Source of the DNA: Paragonimus westermani
Lineage: Eukaryota; Platyhelminthes; Trematoda; Plagiorchiida; Troglotrematidae
NCBI GenBank assembly: GCA_008508345.1
Contig: QNGE01003746.1
Span: 1 to 64,000, forward strand
DNA: 64,000 bases
Reading direction: 5' to 3'
Below are positions 35,600 to 45,969 of this stretch, piece after piece. The translations under genes were made by a program, and so were the position numbers. Every line of letters begins with the position of its first letter. Positions within the stretch are counted from its first letter, which is position 1. The notes under the pieces were generated by a model. It was not told the DNA's origin and made no database searches. It saw only the letters and a list, made by a program, of their open reading frames with translations.

Positions 35600-36620
35600 C
35601 AAAGAATGCATTACGTACGGTAATCCGTGACACGAGAGATCTCGTCTCCGCATCGCCTACAAGTCCAAAGTGGATAGGCTTCTGGAGGAGATCAAGAAAT
35701 ACACAGGAACACAGGCCCGACTGTGAGACTGGACAATCAAGGTCGTCTCACCGAGCAGTAGTAGATGATGACGGGTAACGCCGCGCATCCGTGCAGTGGT
35801 TGGTTGCAAGACGACATTCGGGTGTACGGAAACGAGCGCATCCTTCGGTATAATCGGCTCACTGCTTCCCACGTCCACGATGAAAGTGTGCTGTGCTCCG
35901 GAGCCCGATGTCAACTGGTTGCATAGCAGTTATCAAGTTGCCCGTGGTCAGCAGTGCGTAGATGTGGATGACGTCATCGTCCTGAACTATTCGTCTTAGT
36001 TCAAAAAAATGAAATTGGGATTTACAGTCAACTTTTCGGACGTGACCTGTCTCTTCTCGGGGGTAGCGGACAGCGTTGCCGGAACAATTTGGTCAAAGAT
36101 GGAAGTCGTCTGAAGACAGATATTGATCCACAGTCTTAAGGTTCATCACTAGGTAAACTGCCGGGGTCTTTGTTGCCGTTGGCCCTTAGTGTGAAACTGA
36201 CTGGTCGGCTAGGATGATCGCTAGTGAAACAGCACCGTTGATTCTACAGCGGTGCCAGGACAGGGCCATCATTTTGCTAGCTTTTGTTACGGGCCTCCAA
36301 AAACGTCAGTTCTTTCCTGTCATGCATCTTCGTTTGAAGAGTGACAATGTTGATGCCGGCAATTAAACGGCCCTGTAGTTGCTCATCCTGACGATCATCA
36401 TAGTTGCTTTCACCTGCCTATTCGTTTAACAGCAGGATGAACTCTCGGCATTACATTCTTTGTCCTCAAATTAAGAAACTGAAAATGGATTTCTCTGTGG
36501 CCTGGACGTTGACAGGAAGGGTGTGGCCTAATGTCAACTTCTTCAGCTTGTCCAACGGAGGGTTTGCTGGTACCTGTGGGAAGACATGATTCCTCAGCAA
36601 GGAGTGCATGTCACGCCCAC
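35600..36620 (-). pseudogene. Ty3/gypsy gag-protease remnant, antisense
   Basis: Minus strand. Around 36420-36280 the frame reads YDDRQDEQLQGRLIAGI then LTFLEARN, a late-gag pattern (D-E-Q-x-R-x-x-L-x-x-G-I...T-F-x-E-A). Further along (35914-35657) is a retropepsin-like stretch, TFIVDVGSSEPIIPKDAL, ending in a LLGE strand. The catalytic D-T-G of retroviral-type proteases is D-V-G here. Stops and frameshifts separate the two parts, and no reverse transcriptase follows. Consistent with a decayed element of the same broad type as the gag at 45026-45676. Confidence 0.65.
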
Positions 36621-37079
36621 AAGCAGTGACAATGTTTGTCGTACATTCGAATGCTGCACCAAAGCTTAAAACGCTCCATTCAATCTACAATCCCAGATGG
36701 ATTGCACTGCAGGTTCAGTTGTTCAATTGCAAGAAGTGAGTGTGGACGCAGGAGAAAGAAAAGACCGAGAGTGATGGATAAGTTTACAACTTCTTCATTG
36801 TAATCCGAGTTGGAAGCAGTTTTGTAGGTGGCATTAAGTAAAGCAACTGGTTATGGAAAGAGATGCAAACAAGTCCCAATCGCCTGCATTCTCCTGGTGT
36901 TTGAGTGGTGGAGGCATCGCACATTTTACAAGTGATTTACCAATGGCAGCATGAAATGTAGAACATTGCTTGTTGGCCGTAGTTCTGACGTTACGACCGA
37001 TAGGCCCATGGCCATGACGTGCTATCGTTTTCGAACTGCTAGCCACGATCTGCGGTCACCACAAGGAGCTTTTAAGAGT
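36621..37079. other. Unassigned stretch
   Basis: May hold the 5' part of the antisense gag remnant or LINE 3' untranslated sequence. No motif seen. Confidence 0.25.
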
Positions 37080-37760
37080 GAAACGGGAATAGTTGCAATT
37101 CTTCTGTGACATGCTGCTGCAGATCTCATTCATCTGCGTGTGGTGACGCAATTCAGCCATTCAGTGATTGATACACTGGTTCGGGGCAAGGACCCAAAAT
37201 CAGGCAAAGCGTCAAAACTATCCCCAGAAGAGCTGCTGACGTCTTCAGGAAGGAGACTGTCCCGTTGGTTAATAACCCTGCGAGAGAAGAACTTCTGCCT
37301 ATGAAAGGTCCGAGGGCGAAGCTTGAAAAGCTTTCTATTATGACCTCACCGGCCGTCACCATTCGCTACAGTGAAGAACTGTTCTTTGAGATCTGATTTA
37401 AGGAAGAAATGTGTGAATATTAAATCGCCACCCAGTTTTCGAAATTCAAGTGGGTACAGGTCAATAATGTCACGTCGAGACTCATAAGTAACATTGCTCG
37501 GGCCCACGACCACCTTGGAAGCCGCGTGTTGGACACACTCAGCAGCTACTAACTTTCTTCGGGTCAGTATACACAGCCTGATTCGTATACTCGAGCAGCC
37601 GTCTCATATAAACTCCGTGAATCGTTCGAAACACCTTCTCGTCTATACGGGGGAAGGTGAGCCTTGTGACCATGAGAGCGGAAATATTTTTTGTCGCCAT
37701 CGCATGGTGATGCGTGCACGAAATTATCAGCCGGAAGTGAATTCTGTCGTCGGTAAACCT
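37080..37760 (-). pseudogene. LINE 3' end, antisense
   Basis: Nucleotide-level similarity, in reverse complement, to 51300-51850 of the LINE at 47430-51880. Shared minus-strand strings include ACAGTTCTTCACTGTAGCG and GAAAGCTTTTCAAGCTTCG, and the coding EQFFTVANGD and YLHPLEF-type segments. Multiple frameshifts. 5'-truncated like most LINE copies. Confidence 0.8.
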
Positions 37761-38313
37761 TTAATTTGTGGGCCCGGGGTATCATCTGAATAAAGGTGGA
37801 CGGAATAATCAGGAAAAAATAAAATATGCCTATTGTGCTGCGGAAAATTTGGTCATTTTAATGCGTAAAAGATTTTTCTCAAGGACATCGAGAAAATGCG
37901 CAAATTTAATATCAAAATAGGTTGACGGGAGAGCTAAAATTGTGTGATTCGAATGATTGATAAAAGTGTACCATGTGAGGTGTAGATCATTTTCCGCGAA
38001 CTTGTGCGTCCGATATTCCGTAAAATAGATGTCAACAGTTGATAAGTTTGAGTGTTCATAATCATTCCCACGTGTGACTGGAAACGACTTAAATCTGGAG
38101 ACACCGTGGGCAAGCAGATAAGGCTGCAGCTGATGGCATACGAAAATAATGCGGGCGCAAGTCAGCGTGATCTGCTCACCGTATATATTGCTCAAAATGA
38201 ACGGATGTGAGCTAGCTCACTTTGAAAACATGACGAAATCGTTAACTATGGCGATTAAGAGAGAAGGCGAAAAGTGTTAGAAACGAAAGAAGGCCTGCGA
38301 AAAATTTTCCGTT
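37761..38313. other. Unassigned stretch with a 121-codon minus frame
   Basis: The minus-strand frame 38195-37830 opens with ATG and has 121 codons (segments FVCHQLQPYLLAHG and VLEKNLLRIKMTKF). I do not recognise it. It may belong to the neighbouring DNA transposon. Confidence 0.3.
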
Positions 38314-38424
38314 CGACCGTCTTTTGAGTGACTTAGAAGCGTTCAGTTAAGACTCTGAAAAGACACTCAAAAGACGGTCAAAAGACACTCAAAAGACTGT
38401 CAAATGTCACTCAAAAGACGGTCG
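38314..38424. repeat. Inverted and tandem repeat cluster
   Basis: CGACCGTCTTTTGAGTGAC (38314-38332) is perfectly inverted at 38406-38424. Between them are direct copies of the same core (CACTCAAAAGACGGTCA at 38364 and a variant at 38386), with a period of about 22 bp. It lies just outside the left MULE arm and may be part of that transposon's terminal structure. Confidence 0.85.
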
Positions 38425-38576
38425 TGCTACATGGGCTGCTTTGGTATTGTGGTAACAAGGAAATTAGCAAGTTCGTGAGTTGCTTGACCTTCAATTAGAT
38501 GGAATTTCATGTGCTTTCCAGAAAAAAGTCGTCAAACTCGAAATGAAGCATTCTACCTCATAAAGCTTTCCGGGGT

Positions 38577-38700
38577 GCCTCGCTCGACAGTCAGACTACG
38601 TGCACCCTACAGTCACAACGCCAAAACCTACGGTTGGACACATTGACGTCGATGCTCGACGGTCAGCCTACGTGCACCCTACAGTCATAACACCAGCATT
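38577..38700. repeat. Direct duplication of about 45 bp
   Basis: The block containing CTACGTGCACCCTACAGTCA occurs twice, about 72 bp apart, preceded each time by gctcgac(a/g)gtcag. Confidence 0.9.
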
Positions 38701-39213
38701 ATTCATGCAACCTACGTGGGAAAATAGCTGGTCCTTACCGCACCGATAACCATTCGAATTAACAGGGTTACCACAATATCCGCAGGGCACCCTCATGTGA
38801 ACATTCTTCTCCCACCTCGGCTGTTTCACATTCCGGGACGGAAAAAGGGGGAAGTCTGTGAACGGAAAAAGGGGGAAGTCTGTGTATGGTAAAGCCGCCT
38901 TAGCTGTTTCTGTGGACTGGTGCGTGAAAGCTATGATAGCCTTGAAAACTTGGCTTCCTGTCCTGGGGTTTACACCGTGCAGCTTAGCTAACATGTGACG
39001 CAATATTTTGTAACCCATTTGAAATGCATCACCACCGGCGACCGTGACCTCTCGGCGGAACATACTGCTTTTGGGTAGATTGTATTCAGCAAGCCATCGT
39101 CGATGGATTGGGAGGCCGCCTAGAACAAATGCGGTCACAGTTCACAACAAAGTACTGTATGGATAGACGTGCTTTTTGAATACGGTCAGCATATGAATAC
39201 ATGATAATCACAT
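38668..39213 (-). pseudogene. MULE C-terminal segment, left inverted copy
   Basis: On the minus strand from 39138 it encodes 156 residues: LGGLPIHRRWLAEYNLP (the segment following the SWIM zinc-binding motif in Mutator-like transposases) and a Cys/His cluster near the end (CGYCG, then RCGKDQLFSHVGC). The sequence is nearly identical to 41327-41797 in inverse orientation. It differs by one 24-bp tandem duplication (TDFPLFPF repeated) and a few bases. This copy continues to a stop at 38668, so it preserves the true C-terminus. It is detached from any catalytic domain. Confidence 0.8.
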
Positions 39214-39300
39214 GGAGAATCGATCTAAAGAATGACCTGGGCATCTGGTTGTCGTTTAACTTGCCCTCCACGTATCACGATGGAAATTATCCGTAGGAAG
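39214..39300 (+). repeat. LINE sliver at the inverted-copy boundary
   Basis: The sequence gaatcgatctaaagaatgac and what follows match 51281-51370 of the LINE (aaaatcgatctgaagaacga), including CACGTATCAC. Under 90 bp, immediately inside the left inverted MULE arm. Confidence 0.7.
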
Positions 39301-39589
39301 TACATTCTGCCGTTTGACAGTGATCAAATGAGGACTCATTGAATACCGGGCGATATTTCCGTGGTATCGCCCAGGAGTATGAAAGTCATTGATTTCTATG
39401 TCAGACAGCACCAGGAGAGTTGAAAAGATTTGTTATAGTCCACCGTTAATCGGTTTGTCCTCCACTTGGCGACAAAATCGAAATTGGTGATAGTAGGTGT
39501 TGTGACAGTATAAATGTGCTACGGTGTGAAGAAATTTTTCACGTGTGAATAATATTTGACGGACGTTATCCTATATTCCGTTTTAGGTT

Positions 39590-41326
39590 ATGGATTATTT
39601 ACAGGGCTTCAAAGATGTATTTGAGGATCGCAAATTTGCTAGCTTCAGCGAGTTCAAAAGTTGCTTACATAGGTACATGAAAGATTGCAGTGTTTTCTAC
39701 GTGCTTGGTTCAAGCAAGAAATCAGGCAGTGGACGCTTGAAATATTATCATGTGAGTGTACTTGCCGTCGAGTTTACGTGGTAGATGGCGTTCTGCTGTA
39801 TAAAACACAAGCGACGTAAGAGCGAAGGCCGTGGAGTACGACGTTTTTAGTGATTTAAGTTCACATACTTCCCATTGCATAATTCCCGCGGTACGTGCTG
39901 CTAATCACGCTTTAACGTGGTTAAGAGGAATACCGTGCTGGTTGTTAGCTCCTTCATGTTGGAGAACAACCACGACCTAACTGCCTTGCTGTACGATGCA
40001 CATCCAAGGATTCGTCGGCTCACAGAAAGTGAGGTGAACGGCTCAAGGCATCTTTTCGCGTACAACACGCCAACTGCCGAGTTGAAGCAGTATGCTGCAG
40101 ATGTTTATGACAAGTATATAACTACCATGGATATTTGCAACATCCGTCATCGATTGAAACTACCAATGATAAGTAGGTGGGTTAGTGTGCACTAATGTAG
40201 CAGAAAATCTGCACAAATCCTGGATCATATAAAGAAAAACGGCGTGCTGCGTGTCATCAGAGACGACAACAATAGACACTCTCACATATGTTTCGCACGC
40301 AGAGAGCAAGTGTAGTTATTCAGACGGTACCCTGATATGGTGAACGTCGATGATACTCATGCGACCAACGGCCACAAGTAGGCCTTCCATCACTCCGCAT
40401 TGGCCGCTGTAGCCTAAAGCTGTATCAATTCCTCGTTACAGACGGCATGGGCCATGGACGACCCATGATGTGCACCTATGTACGAAGTGAGAAATACACA
40501 TCCCTGAGTCATTTATTCGAAACGTTCCGGGAGGCGATGGGGGAACACATACGTGTCAGGACTTTTGTGATGGATAAAATGGCGGCCCAAATGCGAGCAG
40601 CACAAGTGATCTTTAGGTGCGACATTATGTTATGTTACTTCCATGTTCGGAATGCTGTGAGGAAACATGTAAATTGTTGTAATAAACCTTATAATCACCA
40701 TCCAGACGAATTCACTCAGAAGCCCATATTTGTTTCATCGCATGGCTACTTGCAATAACTCTGAAGAGTGAGTGATCACCTTTATCTATTTATTTTGATG
40801 GTTCAACCGGGATGTTGCAATAATCCGGCGAACAGACCCCAGCTTCGTGAACTACCTTTTGTGCAATTGGCCATATATAAAGCCAATCTGGGTCATCTGT
40901 GCACAATCGGATGTTATTCACTTTGGAAATCGAACAAACAACCGTCTGGGGAATTGGACTGGGCGACAGGAGAAGCGCACGCATCCCAGAGATTAATTGT
41001 CAACGGCCATTAGTAAAATTTGGTCTCACAGCGGGTGGCTAGTGCGGGAATTTGAGATGCAGTGCACGCACGGTTGCGACCGCCGGGATGTGGTCAGCGT
41101 AGAGGTGTACGTTGAGAATATACTCTCTCGGCTGACAACGTTCTCCAGTCATTTGGTGTTGGAACATCTCAAGGGGCCTGGTTCCTTGCTGCATTTCAAA
41201 CGGTTAAACAAGTTCAAGGTAATCTTACTTCATGTAATATCAATTGTTACCTCCGATTATGTCGCCAGGGTACGCAGTATACAGTGAACATCAGTGACGG
41301 TAAGTGCGGGTGCAATTTCTCTAAGT
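39590..41326 (+). pseudogene. MULE transposase core
   Basis: The order of recognisable parts is that of a Mutator-like transposase, a cut-and-paste enzyme. N-terminal FAR1-like block: FASFSEFKSCLHRYMKDC (39635-39690). Then SFMLENNHDLTALLY (about 39950), and the linker DICNIRHRLKL. The first catalytic region is FRRYPDMVNVDDTHATNGHK (about 40319). The second is FVMDKMAAQMRAAQ with CYFHVRNAVRKH (about 40564-40665). At the end is the start of a SWIM zinc motif, CGCNFSKSM (about 41310). In-frame stops near 40195, 40378 and 40756 and frame changes disable it. GT-AG introns are likely at about 39753-39930 and clearly at 41219-41268. The SWIM CxH half is missing where the inverted arm begins. Confidence 0.8.
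41219..41268 (+). other. 50-bp GT-AG intron in MULE
   Basis: The exon ends TTCAAG, the intron starts GTAATCTTAC and ends TATGTCGCCAG, and the next exon starts GGTACG. Removing it yields NKFKGTQYTVNISDGKCGCNF, colinear with SWIM-domain transposases; unspliced, the frame hits a stop. Confidence 0.75.
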
Positions 41327-41797
41327 CCATGTGATTATCATGTATTCATATGTTGACCGTATTCAAAAAGCACGTCTATCCATACAGTACTTTGTTGTGA
41401 ACTGTGACCGCATTTGTTCTAGGCGGCCTCCCAATCCATCGACGATGGCTTGCTGAATACAATCTACCCAAAAGCAGTATGTTCCGCCGAGAGGTCACGG
41501 TCGCCGGTGGTGATGCATTTCAAATGGGTTACAAAATATTGCGTCACATGTTAGCTAAGCTGCACGGTGTAAACCCCAGGACAGGAAGCCAAGTTTTCAA
41601 GGCTATCATAGCTTTCACGCACCAGTCCACAGAAACAGCTAAGGCGGCTTTACCATACACAGACTTCCCCCTTTTTCCGTCCCGGAATGTGAAACAGCCA
41701 AGGTGGGAGAAGAATGTTCACATGAGGGTGCCCTGCGGATATTGTGGTAACCCTGTTAATTCGAACGGTTATCGGTGCGGTAAGGACCAGCTATTTT
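41327..41797 (+). pseudogene. MULE C-terminal segment, right inverted copy
   Basis: Sense orientation relative to the transposase core; encodes the same 130-odd residues as the left arm, from LGGLPIHRRWL to YRCGKDQLF. After 41797 the frame continues to 41886 only by running into antisense LINE sequence, so the last residues are not transposase. The LINE insertion has removed its natural end. Confidence 0.8.
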
Positions 41798-43335
41798 TAT
41801 TTGCTGGGTGCGAGTTGGGAAGACGGCAAAGGGCGCTGTGTTATGGGGCTAATGAAAGAGATATTTATAGGGCTATGCCAAATTGATGCTTTTTGAGCTG
41901 TGGGAGGAGGTCCTAACAGGCTGCTTCCGTTCCGAACTATTGGGAGGAAGAATCTTCTGCTGGGCAGTTTGGTGGGTTTCAGGGTGAGTAACTCTGAAGA
42001 CGGTCTTTGTGAGTACCCTCAACGCTTGTACCTGTGCTCGAGGCGTCGGTCGTTGGAACGACCATAAAGACGGTGCCTTTGCCTTCCACAACAGGCACAG
42101 GGGTCTGAGGGGCTACTTCGAGAACAGAAACTACGACTTTAGTCTCCAGCTGTAGCTTCTGGTCTGCCAAGATTTGTGACTTATTCTTAGTCCGCTCCTC
42201 GCCTCTCGCTCTCTCTTGCCGGGAGCGGTCGAAAGATACGTCTTGCAGATGGACGTTGGCGGACTTTAAAGCCTCTGTTTTGCCCACCACTACCCCGGGA
42301 TTGAGCATGGCTGGCAAAGTTACCAAAAGGCCAAGTGACATTTTGGTTGTCTTGGCCCGCAGCATATTCGCAAGTACCATGTTTGTGGCATCCGGGGAGG
42401 AGGAAGTTCCTAGGACTGTCTTAGCTAGCTCGGTTGGAGAAGAGGTTGTAGGGGAGGGGCCCCATAAGACAACTCTCTTTTCCCTGAGAGCTTTGTCATT
42501 CATTCTTACCACCGCCTCCTCCATGTGTGCAGTTGATAGGGCAACTGCTTTCTTGGTGATTGCAACACCAGGGAGAGCAAGCGCCATATACTCATTCAGA
42601 GAACGTAGTTTCAATTTCATTTCGGACAGAGTTTGTTGGTTCTCCTCTATCTTACTCTCCATGGAAGAAATGGAAGGAGATACAGAGCTAAGAAGAGCCC
42701 CACTTTTACAGTTACAGGTTTTCTTCGTCACTCCACTTGGCGTGGTGCGTGTAAGACCAGTCAGCTGCAAAGCGGCGCCTTGGCTTTTGCTGAACCTGCA
42801 ACTCATACATATGTAAGTAAGAGATGAGGAAGCTAGCTGTTTGTTCTGGTGTTCTTTAAGACCAGTGCGCTTGAAGTGATACCACTTCTGACACTGGTCG
42901 CATTGCGTGCCGTTTTGTATCGATATTCTACATCCATACCGGCCGCAGGCGCCTGCTGCTACAGACTGTGTCTGCTGAGTCCCAGCACTGCCAGATCTGA
43001 CACGGGTCATTGTCGACAAGGATGAGTAATATGCAAGGAGGCTAAAAAGTAGTACGGATACAATCGAACACGAATAATGCAATATGCGATGAGTTGTGCT
43101 ATTCGACGAAGAATAGCAATGATCGTGTATAATTTTCGATGCACTGGGCACCAAGATAGCAAAGATATGAATGGACAATTACAGCAAGGAAACACGAGGC
43201 TAGAGAATAATACGGATAAAATCGAGCACAATACAGTACGTGATGAGTTATGATAGTCGACAAAGAATAACAATAGTCGTGTATAATTTTTTGATGCACT
43301 CGGCATCAAGATAGAAAAAATATGAACGGACAATG
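41798..43335 (-). mobile_element. LINE 5' end (UTR monomers plus ORF1), antisense
   Basis: Covers the 5' untranslated region with two tandem monomers (43335-43175 and 43175-43013, each starting near gtccattcatat) and ORF1. It is colinear in reverse complement with 47440-48800 of the sense LINE. It ends at 41798 against the MULE arm and lacks ORF2. This is an internal/5' piece rather than the usual 3' piece, so it is not a simple 5'-truncated insertion. Confidence 0.8.
41979..43178 (-). CDS. LINE ORF1 protein with PHD-like zinc finger
   Basis: 399 codons, open throughout. The first 56 codons are the translated 5' monomer, so the likely true start is Met57 (MTRVRSGSAG), giving 343 residues. 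A zinc finger of C-x4-C-x9-C-x2-C-x4-H...C-x2-C spacing follows (Cys78, 83, 93, 96, His101, Cys124, 127), typical of the PHD-like domain in CR1-type ORF1 proteins. After it come a coiled-coil-prone segment (SKIEENQQTLSEMKLKLRSL) and a low-complexity tail rich in Thr, Val and Ser. ORF1 proteins bind element RNA as chaperones. Unlike the sense copy it has no stops or frameshifts. Without ORF2 or a sense promoter it is probably not functional. Confidence 0.8.
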   Translation of the reverse strand: MSIHIFAILVPSASKIIHDHCYSSSNSTTHRILHYSCSIVSVLLFSLLAYYSSLSTMTRVRSGSAGTQQTQSVAAGACGRYGCRISIQNGTQCDQCQKWYHFKRTGLKEHQNKQLASSSLTYICMSCRFSKSQGAALQLTGLTRTTPSGVTKKTCNCKSGALLSSVSPSISSMESKIEENQQTLSEMKLKLRSLNEYMALALPGVAITKKAVALSTAHMEEAVVRMNDKALREKRVVLWGPSPTTSSPTELAKTVLGTSSSPDATNMVLANMLRAKTTKMSLGLLVTLPAMLNPGVVVGKTEALKSANVHLQDVSFDRSRQERARGEERTKNKSQILADQKLQLETKVVVSVLEVAPQTPVPVVEGKGTVFMVVPTTDASSTGTSVEGTHKDRLQSYSP

Positions 43336-43488
43336 ACAGGGCGTAGGATTATTGCACATGGTGTTCTGTGGTCTTTAGAAAGTGTATAAGTTTACATCAC
43401 GTGACTATAAACAGTTTCCCTGGGTGTCCAGTAATGCGTATTGTTCGGGATGGTTAGAAGTGAATTATTACTTCACCGGTTGCTGCAT

Positions 43489-43785
43489 TGTTGGAACTGA
43501 TCCAACAAAATACAACCCTGTCAGTTAGCACTATCGACAATCGATCGACAGTGAAAAGCCAAGTCTCAGCGCGTTGACTTCGTATATTATTACCGACCCT
43601 GGAAAATAGAGAGTACAGAGAGGCGCGTCAAGCTAGCGAGGCACGGAGCGAGTTGTGTGTTAGCCCCGGGACGGATGTTACAAATTGTGTAGCTTGACTA
43701 AAACAAAAGTAGGTACAAAATCAAAATCATAGAAAATGTACAGATGAATGCGACTATCAAAATATCATTTATTATAGTCGCTACA
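43489..43785 (-). repeat. 3' LTR of gag-only element
   Basis: 297 bp. On the minus strand it starts TGTAGCGACTATAATAAATG and ends TTCCAACA (TG...CA ends). Identical to 45970-46266 except for one T/C at about 43769. Confidence 0.95.
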
Positions 43786-45025
43786 TAGCTCTCCCCCAGA
43801 AGGCTAGTAAGTATTACACAGGCCTTCGTTATTGCAGCGAGGGAGGGAAAATCACATATCACGTTTTTTTAGAATGATCACAGTTACAAGGTGATACACG
43901 CAAAGAATGATTGCACGTGATAGGGAGTGTCAAAGTTCGGGGGTGGAGGAGGGTCGGTCCAAAACATTTGCTGCGCTGCTATGGTTTAATTATTTGTGTT
44001 ATTTAGTCTTCGGTGCGTTTCTTGTCTATCGCAGCGGGCTGCCCAACCCTAAAAACTCTTGAGAGAAAAGGGGGGTAGGTTTGTCCAGTGCTGTACGATA
44101 GGTCTATGGGAGTTGTCTCTCCACGCACCATATCCGAATCGTCTGGAAGAGAGAAAACAAGGTGAAGTACCCGCAGGACAGGCGGAAAAGGATAACTCAC
44201 CGTGTAAACGTATCCGGTGGACTAAATAATTTCACAGTCGGAGTTTCGTGGACACTACAACTTCGAGTGTCACTGCCTTTGGTTCCCTTCTTCTTTGTTA
44301 TCCTGTCTACAGTTGATAGACTCAAAAAAGAAAAAGATTAGTAGGCGAATAGACCTGGTCCAGAACCATGCCAAGGAATAGTACGTGGTGTTTAAACTGA
44401 CAGGTATCCTCAGGCAGGTCGTGCGAGTGGATGCCAGGTGAACTGAAATGAAGCAGATAGCGTTAGTGTTATCCGCGCAACCGCTCAGTGTGAAATGCTG
44501 TTGGCCTAGAGATATCCATGGTTTGCACAGACAAGATGGATTATTCCTTGCAAACGTGCGCAAACAATCTCATATGGCTTAACAAAGCTTCTGACAAGGT
44601 GTTGCAAAAACAAATGAGCGATAGAGATCGAGGGTGTCTGTGTGTCGATGAACAAACAGGAGTGACCGTGCAGTGAGGACATTAATGCTAGTCGTGTTTC
44701 CCTTGCAGTACCTGCGTTAGGTAGTGCTTACGACGTTGCAGGGTCCGATGCCGGCTGAAATGTGCCATGGCCGAAACTGCACTCGCGTGAATGAGCGACA
44801 GAGGTGTTCTCTGGGTCGGTCCTGAATGTTAAGAATTCCTGATCTCGTGCGGGAATAACCTACCGAGGAATGGTGTTGTGGCAAGCGTTAGTGGTTCGAG
44901 CCGTGAGGACGTTTAATCCGAGGTGTTTACCGTGCTGCTTACGACTGTAAGAGCTACACCGTTGGAAAGATGTCCGATAGATGGCCAATGAAACCAGAGC
45001 TGCCAGATTGGTTGACCCGTGAATA
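43786..45025. other. Internal region of LTR element without recognised coding
   Basis: Where pol would be expected, I find only short frames (for example minus 44200-44003 and 44563-44270) with no protease, RT or integrase motif. Confidence 0.5.
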
Positions 45026-45676
45026 TCAAACTAGGTCAGATGCTGGGTGTGCGTCGCCTTGATGAGGCGTAGATGCAGGGTTTGTGCACCGTTTGGCTGC
45101 AGTCAGCTTTTGACTGCGGTATATGGTGCCTGGATGATATACTAGGTCAAAGACATAGAGAACGGCTTGAAGAAAGTTCAAGCCGCGTCGCGAAGCAGCG
45201 ATTTCTGCTCCTAGAGCCTCAATGTCTGATAGACCACCTTGTCGGGACCCACATGCGCCTACTTTAGAACGTTTAGTAGATTGCGGTACATTCGAGCAAT
45301 CTAGTTGCTGAAAAGGCTCCATTACTTGATCAGCCATGTTTGCTGTCTCGGCAAGAGTTTGTGAACGTGCAACGGAGGGCTACGTCTGTGTGAGAGTTGC
45401 CGATGATTTGTTGCGTTTGCGCTAGCGGCGTTGTAGGGCGTTTGTCAACTAGCTTGAGGTCGTGGAAAATTTTCTGTACTCGGGTCTTGTCGGTTAACAA
45501 CTGCTCCTGTTTTATAAAAGGTCTCGTACTTGAGCTATACGGTTGGTTCACTATAACATCGTGAAGTTGTGAGGTAACTTCGCTCGGAAACCTAACCACT
45601 GGCAGAACCCTGTTTGATCAGACGAAATTCCGTTGTTGAAAAATTCTGGTTGTAAGTAATCAAACCAGAGAGTCAT
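45026..45676 (-). pseudogene. gag gene of the LTR element
   Basis: The minus-strand ATG at 45676 opens LWFDYLQPEFFNNGISSD. After a frameshift near 45600 it continues VVRFPSEVTSQLHDVIV, then KLVDKRPTTPLAQTQQIIG (the ELGDRxPSxxL-type gag block). It shifts again near 45340 to ADQVMEP and on to ALGAEIAASR. This order matches the capsid part of CsRn1/gypsy-type gag. No zinc knuckle was found. At least two frameshifts. Confidence 0.65.
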
Positions 45677-45969
45677 TTTCAAGGAACTGAGGGACCGCTA
45701 GAACATTAGTGCCAACGCGGAGGCTGTCAACGTGCTTAGGTAGTACTTCGGACAGAGGGCAGTGCTTACGCGGTTCAGATATCAATAACAACTAATTAAG
45801 CTGAATTGAGGAAATATATAAATGCCGGACGTATACACGAACAGAGAAAAACAACTGATTACGTGTACGTCAATAAAGACAGTATACATGCAAGTATGCA
45901 AAGGAACGAACTCACCAAGACGCAAGAGACGACTGTAGCGGAACGTTCGAAATTTTCGGGCTCACCAAT

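Noticed and set aside
41798..41886. C-terminal extension of the right MULE arm frame to 41886.
   Set aside because: It runs through antisense LINE ORF1 sequence and is a chance read-through.
42256..42827. 186-codon plus-strand frame.
   Set aside because: Antisense shadow of the LINE ORF1 on the minus strand.
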